Positions 45,196 through 56,357 of a stretch of 64,000 bases of DNA are shown here, one piece after another. This stretch comes from Raffaelea ambrosiae. Taxonomy: Eukaryota; Ascomycota; Sordariomycetes; Ophiostomatales; Ophiostomataceae. Numbering within the stretch: the stretch's first letter is position 1; each line of letters opens with the position of its first letter. The DNA lies in contig PCDI01000002.1 in the NCBI GenBank assembly GCA_002778195.1, forward strand, positions 3,671,234 through 3,735,233, read 5' to 3'. Position numbers and translations under genes: made by a program. The notes under the pieces are model-generated. The model was not told where the DNA came from and did not search any database. It worked only from the letters and a program-made list of their open reading frames with translations.

Positions 45196-46362
45196 CCCAC
45201 CCTTCCATCCTGCATCCTTGTCTGTCGTGTCGACGTTGTATTCTTGTGGCGGTCCCTGTGCGGCTGTTTTGCCACGATTGCTTGAGTTGTTTTGGGTTGT
45301 TTCATTGCTTGACTGGTCTGATCTGCCTGCTTCTTGCCTGGTTTCTCTGGCTTGTTTGCCTTGACTGTCTGCACTCCTGATTTGCTGCCCCCCCTCTCCA
45401 ATCCTGATCGGCCTGCAGAGCTGCCCATTTTGCCTCCATCTGCCTCCATTTGCGTCCATGAACCTCTTGCCGTGCGCCCAACATCTCGCCATCCTGCTCA
45501 ATATTGCGCAGACCCGAAACATGGCAAAAGTGGGCATGGAGGCAGACGACAGCAGAAGAACCCCCCTCCATCCCCCCAACGCAGACCGAGATTTTGGTTG
45601 CTGCCCCTTCCCCCCCCTGGTTTAAGGGGAACGTGTAAATCTTACGTATGCTACCCTGCAGACCACGCGGAGAAGCGGTAACGAAGTAATACTGTGTCTG
45701 CCATTCGCTGTGTTGTCTTGCACAGACGCAATGGGCATACGTAGACGCACCCACTTATACCGTCGCTTCCACACTGGCCATGAGCAAGAATATCCAGCAC
45801 ACTACTACAGTAGTTACAAAGTAGTTAGTAGTATGGGTTCCGCGATGGTCCTTTGGTCCTTTGGCGTCCTCTACACAACAACCAGCCAACCCCCCCAAGA
45901 ACGGTCTCGCCACACCTCGCACGCATGCACCGTAGATAGCCCAGACTCGCCTGGATCTTGCCGTGCCAGTATCTTACCGCCTAGTCCGTTCTGTCTGCAT
46001 CTTAGGGGGGGGGCCTGCAGATAATGCATGGCGGGCTTTGTCGCTTTGGAATCTCAACTCGTGCGCAAGTGTCACTGGAAACGGGGACGGTCGCACTTGG
46101 GGCGCTTTGCTCCACGCACTATTGGTCTGGGCCTGCCCGCTCTTATCACACCTTGCACCCTATTTTCTGCTGTTCTGCACCCGTCGTGCACCACCATCAC
46201 CACACCGGCGACGGAGACGCTTCCTAAAGCAGCGGAGGGGGGTTCGTGTTTTCCATGTAAGAAAGATGATCTTATTGGAAGCAGCTAGTTGCTATGTACT
46301 CGTACTGCTATGTATAGTACTACGAACAGTATCTTGTTTTGTTTTCCCTCCAAGCGGTCTCG

Positions 46363-46396
46363 GGTTCTCTGGTTCTCTGGTTCCCGGGTCCCTGGG
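46363..46396. repeat. Second site of the 8-bp minisatellite
   Basis: Four units reading TTCTCTGG, TTCTCTGG, TTCCCGGG, TCCCTGGG. TTCTCTGG is a rotation of the reverse complement of GAACCAGA, the unit at 30345-30385. Confidence 0.75.
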
Positions 46397-48021
46397 CCAC
46401 GACCTTGTCCTGCTGGGATCGTGAAAATAGAACGCGCCCTTGTTGACGAAGCTTTTCTGGGCCCGTTTGTCCAATACACCGCGCCATGCGGCTTAGGAGC
46501 CCGTCGGGTTCATGCGGTGGTCAGTCGTGCTCCGTAGCAGACACTCTCGCTTCGCACGATGCCATGCCATCCACTCTCCTCCAATTCATGCCACCCTCCG
46601 CGCCAGCATCCTGACCACCCCCTCGCCTATCGAGCTCCAATTTTCTCGCTTTTTTTTCTTTTCCAATTTTCCACCACACCCTTCCTGCTGGCCTCCTGCA
46701 ACCGTGCTGCACCCGCCTGCACCATCCTGTCCAATCCCAGCCCATCCCGCCGGTCTGGATATCTTGATTGCGTTTTGTTTCCCACCCCCCCCTAAAAACG
46801 CGAAAAAATGAACCGACAGACCCAAGAAAAACCCAGCCGACCCAAAAACGACCCAAAAGAGCCTTCGGGTCCGACCATATAATCGTTCGGACCTTGCCAG
46901 CTGGGCATTGTTTCTCCTTTTGCCCTTTTTTCTCTTCTTCTGTTGCTTTCCTCGCCTCTTTTTGGGTTTCTCTCTTTTTGATTTGTATCCATTCTTGACG
47001 GCTCTCTCTGTTTGGTCTATTTCTATCGACAGCCCCCCGTCTCTTCTTTTCTTTTCTTTCTTTTCTCTCCTCCTCTCCTTCCCCTTCTTGTGTCCTCCTT
47101 CTCCTCAACCGCATCGCATCCATTGCTCTCTTCTTCCCTCATATCCCACATCCTCTACATCTTTATACGATCCGCTGGTTTTTTCTTGCATTTTTGCTCA
47201 CCCTCCCACTCGCCTCTTACACATGCTCTCCTGGCTGGTCCCATCCTCTCGCGATACCCCCCCAACCGAAACACGTAAACAATAGAACAGGATACCCCCA
47301 ACTGGAACCCCCCGCCCCTTAAAATCAGCCTGCCATGGCTGCCATTTTCAGCTGATTCGCCTCGAAGTTGCAGAGGACAATCTCCTGACCACGCGATCAC
47401 ATTTTGAGAAAAGGAAAAAAAAAAGAAAATAGAACCTCGCAGCCCATTCCCAAAGAAGACTTCCCCAAAGAAGACAGCGCTCACGCTACACTTTTCTTTT
47501 TGTTGTTTTATTCTTTTTATTGGCTGTTCTTTCTCTTCCCTTCTTCGCCTTCGTGCCCTCCTCCCACGTTCGATTCTTTATTTTTCCCCCTATATTATTT
47601 CCCTGACCCATTGGCGTCCCACGGCGCCCTCGTCTATTTCTCACATTCTTACTTTTTCTCTTATTCTCTATTGCGGGAGTTTCTTATTCTTCGCTCTTCT
47701 CTTCTTCTTCTTCCTGAAAGACCCCTTACGAAAGACGTTACAGGCCCAGACTCTGCCCCCCCCGAAAATCAGCCCAGTCTAGCCTTGCCGTTTACCCTCT
47801 ACTACTTTTTATTTTATTTTATTCTTTTCTGCTCCCTGCTTACGACCCCTCTATATACCCCCACCGAGCTACCGTGCTGGCGGCCCCGAATACTAGCTCA
47901 ACTGCTCGCTGGTGAATCCTCGTGTTTTTTATATATATTATTTTTATTCAACTTTTTATTCCCTTCTTTTTGGCCCTGGCTCTACCCGCCCGCCAAACGC
48001 CGCAAAAGGCTGGCCAATGAA

Positions 48022-48133
48022 ATGGACGCATCACACCACATGGCAGCCGTCATGGAGCTCGACTTGAGGGCTTGTCACCCCAGTTCGCTGGTCGACAGAA
48101 TCAACGCCGTCCCAGCACTCAAAACCAGTGCAG
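48022..48133 (+). other. Possible upstream coding exon of the GNAT-like gene
   Basis: Starts at an ATG (MDASHHMAAVMELD) and ends in TGCAG before a GTAAGA donor. If joined to the CAG acceptor ahead of 48663, the reading continues in frame through AFFTFLRANLVITASE into the ATG at 48710. That would add 53 residues and make the protein 416 aa. The intron would be 529 nt. Alternatively this is a 5' leader intron and translation starts at 48710. Confidence 0.4.
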
Positions 48134-48709
48134 GTAAGAAAAAGCCACGAGTTTTTTTTTTTTTTTCGCCAGCTCTTGGTTCTTATATATTCCCCTCTTT
48201 CCCTTCTTTTCCCCCCTGGCTTCTTCTCTGTTCGGCTCTCCGATTGTGTTTGTCGCGTGCCCTTCTTCGCAGGACCGTTCGCTCCTTCCCTTCGCGTTTT
48301 TCCAGAGAGCTTGTCTTAAAGCTTCCTGTTTTGGCCACTTATTCAAATCCCGGGCATCCAACCCTTCTTTCTCTTTCCCCAACCCCTTTCTTCGTCTTCC
48401 GTTTGGTTCGGTCAGACAACTGGAAAGTAGCCGCCGTGTCTTGGCAAGGCTTAAACATCCCAGGATCACCCCCCCTCTTTCACTTGTGTTCCTTTTTTGT
48501 CTTTCGTTGTTTTCTTGGCTTTATTTTTGGTCGATCCATTCAACCTTGGTTGAACGATCCTTCCTCTTCTCAGGACAAAGGAGGAGGGGAAAAAAAGAAG
48601 GAAAAAGAAAAATCGCATTGGGCTCAAATTTTCTGACATTGTACTTCTTCCTCCGAAACCAGCCTTCTTCACCTTTCTCCGAGCCAACCTCGTCATCACC
48701 GCCTCCGAA

Positions 48710-49801
48710 ATGTCCTCCAACGTCAGCACGCCGGTCCTCGAGCCAGTCTCGCAGGCGGCCCCAGGCAAGAACGGCGCCAACTACTACTACTCGTCCGCAG
48801 CCAACAGCGGCACAGCATCTGCTGCTGGCAGCAATGCTGCTGCTGCTGCTGCTGCTGCTTCCGGCATTGCTGGAATTGCTACCGCCCCGTCGAACACGTC
48901 GGCCACCAACGGAGGTGCCATCCCGCTCGACGACATCCCGCCCTTGACCTTGGGCGTCCTCACCACCCGCGAGGACAAGGTCGATGCTCTCCAGCTGGTC
49001 GCCGACAGCATTGCCCAGCAGCGCCAGGCCGCGTCGCGCAGCCTCGTCTTCCACCCGGTCAACGTCGCCGCCCTCGTCGTCGTCCTCGCCGTCGGCTACC
49101 AGCTGCTCAACGGCCGCCGCGACCTCGGCACCGCCATGACCGTCTCCAGCGGCATCATCATGACCTACCTCCTGGCCATCCGCTACGCCAGCGCCCAGTA
49201 CCTCCGCCTCGCCGAAAACCTCCAGTGGGACTGGATCGAGACTACCGCCCTCGACGGCCAGTCCACCGCCCAAGACACCCTCATCGGCGCCCGCTACGGC
49301 AAGGAAATGATCGGCGCGCTCGTCCTGCGCCTCGAGCCGCCGCCATCCGTGGTCGCCGCCGCCGCCGCCGCCGCTGCCGCTGCGGGCGCCAACGGCGCGT
49401 CCACTGCTCTGAACGGCGGCAGCGTTCGCCGGAAGAGCCACAGCCGTGGTGGCGGCAGTGGTGGCGGCGGCGGCAGCGCAGGTGGGAGTCTGAGCGGCAG
49501 TGGCAGCATCAACAGCACCAACAATGCGCTCAAGGGCGGCCGGGGCGTGATTCGTGCATGGACGACGCTGCTGCGGTACCGTCGCCGAGGCATCGGCGGC
49601 GACCTGCTGCACGAGGCGGTGCGGGTGACGCGCGAGCGGTGCGGCCGGGACGCCGTGGTTGGCTTTGCCCAGGAGCACGCCAACAGCCAGATGGTGCTGC
49701 CCGAGATGTACAACAAGCCGTTCCGGGCGACCGAGCGGCTGGCCCAGCAGGCGCTGGACAAGGTTCTCGCAGAGTGGGACGGCAGCCGGCGCAAGCGGTA
49801 A
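48710..49801 (+). CDS. Membrane-anchored GNAT-like acetyltransferase-fold protein
   Basis: 363 aa from this ATG. Residues 1-75 are Ala/Ser/Thr-rich. DIPPLTLGVLTTREDKVDALQLVADSIAQQRQ (75-106) is an acyltransferase-like first helix. Two hydrophobic segments at about 116-133 and 140-160 look membrane-spanning. RYGKEMIGALVLRLEP (195-210) fits the central beta-strands, and LLRYRRRGIGGDLLHEAV (287-303) is the acetyl-CoA-binding motif A of the GNAT fold (R-x-x-G-I-G). YNKPFR near the end is conserved in related fungal proteins as I recall them. Between the strands and motif A lies a 65-residue run of Ala, Gly and Ser (211-275). Acetyltransferase activity is inferred only; the substrate is unknown. 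See the upstream exon for an alternative start. Confidence 0.72.
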   Translation: MSSNVSTPVLEPVSQAAPGKNGANYYYSSAANSGTASAAGSNAAAAAAAASGIAGIATAPSNTSATNGGAIPLDDIPPLTLGVLTTREDKVDALQLVADSIAQQRQAASRSLVFHPVNVAALVVVLAVGYQLLNGRRDLGTAMTVSSGIIMTYLLAIRYASAQYLRLAENLQWDWIETTALDGQSTAQDTLIGARYGKEMIGALVLRLEPPPSVVAAAAAAAAAAGANGASTALNGGSVRRKSHSRGGGSGGGGGSAGGSLSGSGSINSTNNALKGGRGVIRAWTTLLRYRRRGIGGDLLHEAVRVTRERCGRDAVVGFAQEHANSQMVLPEMYNKPFRATERLAQQALDKVLAEWDGSRRKR

Positions 49802-51218
49802 AAGACGCAAGAAAGACGCAAAAAGACACAAAAGGACGAGAAGTTTACAAAAAAAACGACGTCTCCTGGGACAACACAGCGGGGCGCATTCTCCTATCGA
49901 ATGTGTCTGTGTGATGTGTGTGGGTTGGTTTACAGAGCCTCATCTGCCCACAAAACACACAGACACACACATATGCTTGCGCCCAAATGAAGGCCATCTG
50001 TTTGTGGGGGGGGCCACCATCCTTTTTTATTTTTCCCTTACTCCCTTGATTACCCTGTTTCCACGGTTTGTCTTTGTTGCTTTCTTGGCATGCAAGGTAT
50101 GGCGGGAGCGTTGTTGTTTACAGGGAGCCTGGACGGGCCCATGGAAGGAGACACTGCATTTATTTGGACGAACTTTCATATCGCCTCATATTGTTTTTCA
50201 TATACAAGATACCCCTCGATATTACATCTTACACTATATAGCTGATTTTTAACTACCTGCATCTAATATCACTTTCTCCTTTTCTAATCATGTTTTTGTC
50301 TCTCTCTCATCTTACAAGTGTCTCACTTTGAAGAGTCGTGGCATCATGGTCACACAAGCAATCATATCTACGGCAAGACATGGATGGTCTGCTTTGCAGA
50401 GGGGAAATACCCCAGTTCGGTCTTGGTCTTGTTTTCTCTGTTTTTTTTGTTTGTTTCTCTCTTTGGGTCGATTATTAGCAATTACATATGTGCTAAGCTC
50501 AATATTGCCATGTGCTCTATGTAATACACTGGCATGAGCAGCAGTGATTCTCGCTGGTGCATTTGCATGTGCAGCTTTGTATGTCAGGTCAGGGGAGATG
50601 AAGAGGTATGATTTGTGGTGTGAGTTCGCAAAGGGGAGGGGGGGAATAAATATAGGGATATGAAGGGCGGTGGTATTGGGGTGTGTGGTGCTTTCTTCTG
50701 GTTCCCTCCCGATATGTAATCAGTGAAGCTTGGGGCATCGGCCGCCTCTGAGCGGACTGTCACTATTAACAGATAAAGCTAGTTGGGGGAAGGCAGATAC
50801 AGAAGATGGCGGCGGGTCGGGTGGATGCAGAGAGGTATGACGAAAGAGGAGAGGCCTCCATGAGCCCCTTAAAGGTCTAGAAGCCGGAAGAGCCGGGAAA
50901 GCCTCAAATTTTCATGCAGTCTCATGAGATGGAAATGTAGGCCGTTTCCATACCCAAAAGCGGAGGCCGTAAACTTTCAGACAGATGAAAAATATTGTAA
51001 TGGGATCTCACGGGATGGAATAGGGTAAATATGATGGGAGCAGAGCGTGACAGATAACGAAGATTTGGTCGTGCGAGAACAAATGAAAGAAGGGAAAAAG
51101 AAGAAAAAAATAAGGGACAGCAAACACAGAGTCAAGAAGAAGACTGAGCAGCCGAACATGAACCAACACAGCAGAGATGAACGGACAGACAGAAGATAAG
51201 GAAGAAGAGAAATCAAGT
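49802..51218. other. Convergent spacer between GNAT-like gene and svf1
   Basis: 3' flanks of both genes; no gene seen. Contains AT-rich sequence at 50160-50300 suitable for transcript ends and G-runs at about 50006 and 50636. Confidence 0.45.
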
Positions 51219-52754
51219 CTATGAGATGAAGGTCGCTTCCGCAAACAGTTCACCTGACTCGCTGATCTCCGCGTCGCCCTTCTTGAGCTTCAATGCCATC
51301 TGCTTCTTTGTTGGATAGTACTATTGGGGGTGTTAATTCGTGCTCTCCGAGGCCAAGATTAGAGGGGGGGAAGGAGTCAAGATGATGGAGAATCACAATA
51401 TGGAATTTCAAAAAAACCCCGGTTTTTTTGCTGCAGAAAACTCACCTGGTAGATGTACGGCTTCGTCCCGGCCACGCTGCCGGCGATCTTCTTGATCATG
51501 CCGGGCACCTCGGCCATGACGTCTATCCGGTCCAGCCGCGTCTCCAGGGCGCCCTCCAGGACGGCCTCGACCTTGCTGCCGTCCTTGGCGGTGCCCGCCC
51601 ACGTATACCGGATATCGGTCGGCTCGGGCCAGTCGTTCTCAGAGTCCTCCTTGGTGGCCAGGTGTGTCGCGGTGGCGTCGCAGCCGGCAATGATGATCTC
51701 GTCGTCCTTGGCAATGCAGCCGACGGTGACGACGGTGGAGCCGTACGAGGGCGGCGTGGTGAACTCCATGAGGACGGCCGAGTGCTCGGGGCCCTGGAAG
51801 TTGGCAAAGTTCCAGCGCGCGGCCAAGTGGTGCGGCTTCATGCCCTGCAGCGCATGGATGAACAGCGACCGGCCGCCGGTGAAATCAATGGGGCCGTCGT
51901 CCTTGGTGGTGATGGTGCCCGAGGCGACGCAGCGCGGCCAGAAGACGTGGCGCATGTTGCCCCAAGGCTCCTCGTGCTCGAGGTCGCTGCCAAAAAGCGT
52001 GTTGCCGGTCTTGCCGGCCTGCCAGCCGGGGGTCAGGCGTTTGAGGGTGAGGTTGACAATGGCGCGGTCGTCGTTGAGCGACTTGACCGAGTACTCGAGG
52101 CCGTCCTGCGACAGCTCGATGGCACAGTCCGTGGCATAGAAGGAGCACATGTCCTCACTGAACTCGTGGTTGTGCAGGGGGGTCGAGGTCCAGAGAGGCG
52201 CGCGGCCCTCTTCGTTGACGTAGAAGATCTTGGTGTTGAACTGGCACGTGGTGCGGATGCCACTGGGTTTTTTTTTTGTTAGACGTTTGTTCGCCAACCA
52301 CACAGATAGACGACCGAAAGCATCGCCAACCGCACAGATAGACAGCCAAAAGCATCGCCAACCACGCGGAAGAGAAGAGAGCAGACGTACGCAATGTTGT
52401 TGTAGATCAGCTGCACAAACACGGTCGGCCCGTTCTTGGCGGTGACGTAGAAGACCTGCGTCTCGACACAGGTCGAGTCCATAGCCTTCCATTTGAGGTC
52501 GTTGCGGGCGACCTCCGTGTAGGGCGTCTCCTTGGCCTCGACGGCCACCGACCTGATCGCATCAGGGCCGTAGACGGGCTCCTGGGTGCCGGCTACATGG
52601 GCGAGTCTGCAGGGCAGCCGTTGGCGTTAGTCACACGCACACACACGCACACAGAGAGGGAGACGGGGCGAGAGGAGCACGCAAGGCAGCAGGATGCACC
52701 AAAAGCGGCAACTAAAAGGGGAAAAACTCACGTCTTTTGCGCCCAGTGGAACAT
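51219..52754 (-). CDS. svf1: Svf1-like survival factor (ceramide-handling protein)
   Basis: Lipocalin-like cytosolic protein. Yeast Svf1 protects against oxidative and cold stress and is reported to move ceramide from the ER to the Golgi. Four exons (52732-52754, 52391-52606, 51446-52262, 51219-51320) give 385 aa with matching phases. It begins MFHWAQKT, an amphipathic start typical of the family. Family blocks follow: AGTQEPVYGPDAIRSV, KWKAMDSTCVETQVFY, GIRTTCQFNTKIF, WTSTPLHNHEFSED, MRHVFWPRCVASGTI, ALQGMKPHHLAARWNF, MEFTTPPSYGSTVV, DVMAEVPGMIKKI, GTKPYIYQ and the end GELFAEATFIS. The first coding exon is only 23 nt. The gene is head-to-head with the uL11m gene across about 1 kb. Confidence 0.93.
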
Positions 52755-53769
52755 GATGGGCAGTTTGCGGGAGATGGAGCGGAAGGGGAACAACAAAAAA
52801 AGAGAAGCAGTAAGGAGAAGACAGTCAAGGAGAAGACAGTCGAGCAAAAAAAAAAAAAATATCGGAAAGGGCGGCACGTGGGGGAGGAAGCAGTCAGGCA
52901 GAAACGAGGAAGAGAAGCTCGTCAGCAAGCTCGTCAGCAGAACCGTCAAAGCCGGCGCAAAAGAAAAAAAAAGGAAAAAAAAAGGACAAGAAATAGAATG
53001 TGGGAAAATGAAAACGAAACTGAAAAAAAAGCTCTGCACAAGAAAATCGCTTCACCGCCAAAGCACAACCAGACCGGCGACCGTTGGTCAATATAATAAG
53101 GGGCGCGCTCGAGCTTCGGAGAAGACGTGAAAGGGTTTGTGTGTGTTTGGGCGGGCGATTTCTCTTCTCAGCGGGTGCAGAATGCAAATGTCGAAAAGAG
53201 AGAGCCTGAGCAAAACGCAAATAAGGGTGGCGGGACGTCACGATTGTGGGTTTCCCAGGCTAAGAGTAGCGACAGATTTTGCTGCGGGTCCCCCACTAGC
53301 AGTTTTGCCTCGCTCTCCTCACAGACGGAAGTAGACAATGGCTGCCGATAACGTTAGATCGCGACTTCCTTCGCCGCGGCCTTAATCTCTTTGCTCGTCA
53401 CCTGGACCCCTCGGCAGGGGGGGGAAAGGCAAAAAGAGGCAAAAAAGCAGCAGCCTAGCGCTTCCGCGGCATGTAAGGCACTGAGTAACGCCGCCTGGGC
53501 ATGAATGTGGCCCCTGCCCCGCCCCAGGGACCGGCTGGCAGGGCAGGAGCAGAAATGACGGAGGGAGTAAGCTAGTGTCACGTGTTGTAAAATTAAGCAA
53601 TCTGTGGCGGTGGTACGCTGTGGCTGGAGCTGAGGTCGCAATTTTTTGGTGCGAAAATTGAGTGGGCAAAGAGAACGACCGTGACGGACCTGCTGCAACG
53701 ACCGAGGGGCGGAACAGCTCTCCCAACAACCGGCCCAATTTCTCTCGAACCCGCTCGTCGCTGCCCGCC
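52755..53769. promoter_or_regulatory. Divergent promoter region of svf1 and uL11m
   Basis: Both genes fire outward from this 1-kb region. The svf1 side is A/G-rich on the plus strand (52780-53040), that is T/C-rich on its own coding strand. CAATATAATAAGGGG near 53089 resembles a TATA-type element for svf1. No coding frame is supportable. Confidence 0.4.
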
Positions 53770-54291
53770 ATGTCCAAGGCAAAGATTGTCGACCAGCTGG
53801 TCAAGCTGGTCGTCGGCGCCGGCCAGGCCAGCCCCAGCCCGCCCGTTGGTCCGGCACTGGGTAGCAAAGGCATCAAGTCCATGGACTTTTGCAAGGTAAC
53901 GTGCGGGTGTTGTGGCCTGTTTTACCCGTTTCATTGAACTGACCCGTCCCCCCAGGAATTCAACGCCCGCACCGCACACATCACCCCCGGCACGCCATTA
54001 CCCGTGCGCGTCATTGTCCGCCCCGACCGGACGTTCTACTTCGACGTGCGCACGCCCCACACGTCCTGGATGCTGCTGCGGGCCGCCGAGGTGCCCGAGG
54101 GCCCTGGCGGCAAGCGGCGCGGTGCACAGAATCCGGGCACGGAGACGGTCGGCACGATCAGCCTGAAGCACGTCTACGAGATTGCCAAGATCAAGCAGAG
54201 CGAGCCGCGGCTGGCCGGCAACTCGCTGGAGAGCCTATGTCGATCCATCATCTTCCAGGCCAAGTCTGTGGGCATAGCCGTCGTGGCATGA
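53770..54291 (+). CDS. mrpl19: Mitochondrial large-subunit ribosomal protein uL11m
   Basis: Part of the stalk base and GTPase-associated centre of the mitochondrial ribosome, where it binds the L11 region of the large rRNA. Two exons (53770-53895, 53956-54291; 60-nt intron) give 153 aa, the usual uL11 length. The N-terminal domain has the family signature KLVVGAGQASPSPPVGPALGSKG with its proline-rich switch, followed by MDFCKEFNART across the intron. RTFYFDVRTPHTSWMLL and the C-terminal RNA-binding segment (VGTISLKHVYEIAKIKQ, LCRSIIFQAKSVGIAVV) complete it. Bacterial-type features and the short C-terminus separate it from cytosolic RPL12. No cleavable presequence is obvious. The symbol follows the yeast name for this protein. 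Confidence 0.93.
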
Positions 54292-54887
54292 GGACGCTTC
54301 TCCGGCTGGCTTCTCTCTTCTCTTCCCCCTCCCCTTGACGACTTGTCCCGTTTTGTTGTACAGCATATTGGGTGCATTGGTTGCGTTCTGTTTTGCCGTG
54401 GCTGTCGTGATATATTGTACGATACCTTTATACGGACCGGTACATACTGTAGGATACACACATAGAAAAGCAATGTCACAATATTAAATTTTTCGCAAAC
54501 CGCTGGTGTCTTCGCAGGGAAAGGTGGCTTCTTGAAAGACCAGCTGTCTAAGAGGCGCGGCCTCCTGGAAGCTGCGATCCCCGTGCCTTCCCAGCAGCCT
54601 GAGTTTCCGGTATAGAACAAAAGAGGCAGGCACGTCTGCGCTCTCCGCGGCTTCCTGCACGGCGGATTTCTGGGATTCCTCAGTCCGCCCCAGCCCATTT
54701 ATTCAAAGCCATTCCCGTCCACATTCGTCTCATTATCTCTTGACTACCATCAGTCAACCTCATCTTCCCCGTCCTTTTTCACCGCTCTCCCTAGATTTAC
54801 ACCGCAGCAGCAATTATTTTTTTACCCCTTTCGCTCTTTATAAATCATAGCGGCGACTTCAGCTTCAACTGTTTTACAGACTCGAAA
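54292..54887. other. Spacer between uL11m and the His-rich gene
   Basis: 3' flank of uL11m (AT-rich, ATATTGTACGATACC near 54411) and leader of the next gene, which is pyrimidine-rich between 54720 and 54840. No gene seen. Confidence 0.45.
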
Positions 54888-56357
54888 ATGGATACGCCCT
54901 CATCTTGTCAAAAACCTCCACCCGCTGAGACGGAGATCGAAGCAAACGCGGACCATACAACGGCCGCCTGGTCCAATTCTACATCGCCCAACGCTCCTTT
55001 TCAAAACATCAGCAGCTCGGTATCATGCTCAGCCGACCTTTAGGCAGAGGAGGCACACCATCGGGACTCCTTGAAGCTGCATGCCGAGCAGAGACCGACG
55101 GATCTGCCGGCAGTCTCGGGCAACGACCGTCCAGCCACTCAACCTGCAGAGCAGGAGAACTTGGCAGGCTGCCTGGCGGGCCCGGCAGTTGTTGACACGC
55201 AGACCGTCAACTATACTGAGGCAGAGCCCGAGCTGGACGAGTCGGCATCATGGCGGCAAGAAGACCAGCATAAAAACGGCAACGCAAACCCCTTCAGCTC
55301 GACCCCTTCGCTATGGTCGACACAAGTCCACTCAGACAATGACCACATCCAATACAGCATTACAAATCCATTCGCAGATCCAGAGCCTGCCTCCGACAGC
55401 AACCGGAGTAGCCCTGACTGGGCCACCCACCCGGCCCTGCTCAAGACGACCGCCGTCACGCAACGGGTATTCAAGCTTGTCAAGAGGGAACACAGCTCCT
55501 CGGTGTCCTTATCGTCTTCAGCAGAAGGCACTACCTGTGTCCCAACCTATCCTAGTCTTGGTACGTCGGTCTTGACGAAGAAGAGCGCCGACCCGTTGGT
55601 GCCAAGCTTGGCTCCCACCAACCTCGTTGGAGGAGACACCGACGAAGCGTTCTACTCGGGCATCTTTGACGACCTGGAGACTGCTACTAGCCACTCGTCG
55701 TTCAGTCTCTCACTTGCACCGAGGTTTGCTGCAGCCGACACACTCGGGCTGGACGGACTGGCATGCCCCGGTTTGGCTAGTGACCGCCTATCTATCGAAT
55801 CGCGCACCTCAGTCTCCACCAGCCTTGTGCCGCTGAGACGGTTCAACTCTCCGCGGACATACGGGTCACTTGACCGCCGGCGCCGTAAACATGCCTTCAG
55901 CATCAGTGGCAGTGCCAGGCTGCGGAGGCACACGTGGAAGGAATACAACTTCAGCAGCTGGCGTGCAAAGAATACGAGCCAGCAGCGCATCGGAAGCAAA
56001 GGAAGTCCCAAGAGTGTAGCCTACAGCAGCTTGATGCCGGACGATAGAGGTGCCGAGCTTGGTAGCCAGTTTAGCAACGCTGGGCATGAACCCGCACCCG
56101 AACATGGACATGGACATGGACATGGACATGGACACAGGCATAGGAAGAGGCATGCAGCGCGAATCTGCATCGGCCGCTTGAGACGGTACCGAGCCGGAGG
56201 GCGGCTGCACATCGGAAAGCGCATGAGCGGTCTGGGAGGCCGTGTTGCTGACAGCTCGCTGGTCGACCACGTTTCGGGTTGGGGGTATGCAGCAAAAAGA
56301 AAGGCCAAGGCTCGCGGCAGACGGCTTTCGAAGCGCTGTCAGAGGGCAAGACTTTGA
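54888..56357 (+). CDS. Unknown Ser/His-rich protein; frame carries an in-frame TAG, possibly inside an intron
   Basis: From the ATG at 54888 (MDTPSSCQKPPPAE) the frame meets TAG at 55041-55043 and then stays open in the same frame to 56357. No ATG occurs in the frame for about 300 codons after the TAG, so the downstream part needs the upstream start. A 72-nt intron (55020-55091; GTATCA donor, GAGCAG acceptor, phase 0) would remove the stop and give 465 aa; the donor is weak. Otherwise it is a nonsense-broken gene or a readthrough case. The protein has two NPF motifs (NPFSS, NPFAD), a Ser-rich middle, a run of HG dipeptides (EHGHGHGHGHGHRHRKRH) and a strongly basic C-terminus rich in Arg and Lys. 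No known domain recognised. Confidence 0.55.

Larger units (their letters stand above)
42251..48021. other. Longest gene-poor region of the window
   Basis: No gene with a recognisable domain on either strand. The left end is the zinc-finger gene promoter. Features are: the duplication around N43041; repeated TACGAGTA/TACTCGTA words between 43.6 and 46.3 kb; a GA run at 44160-44175; a T/C-only tract of about 150 nt at 45045-45195; the second copy of the 8-bp minisatellite at 46363-46396; and a pyrimidine-rich stretch from about 46900 to 47980 that leads into the GNAT-like gene and may be its promoter and leader. Confidence 0.5.

Noticed and set aside
44888..45579. Lys/Glu-rich minus-strand frames over 45.0-45.2 kb
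   Set aside because: They are the translation of the polypyrimidine tract complement.
47404..48636. 410-codon frame before the GNAT-like gene
   Set aside because: Mostly Phe/Leu/Ser/Pro from pyrimidine-rich DNA. Only the short part at 48022-48133 looks coding, and that part fits as an upstream exon.
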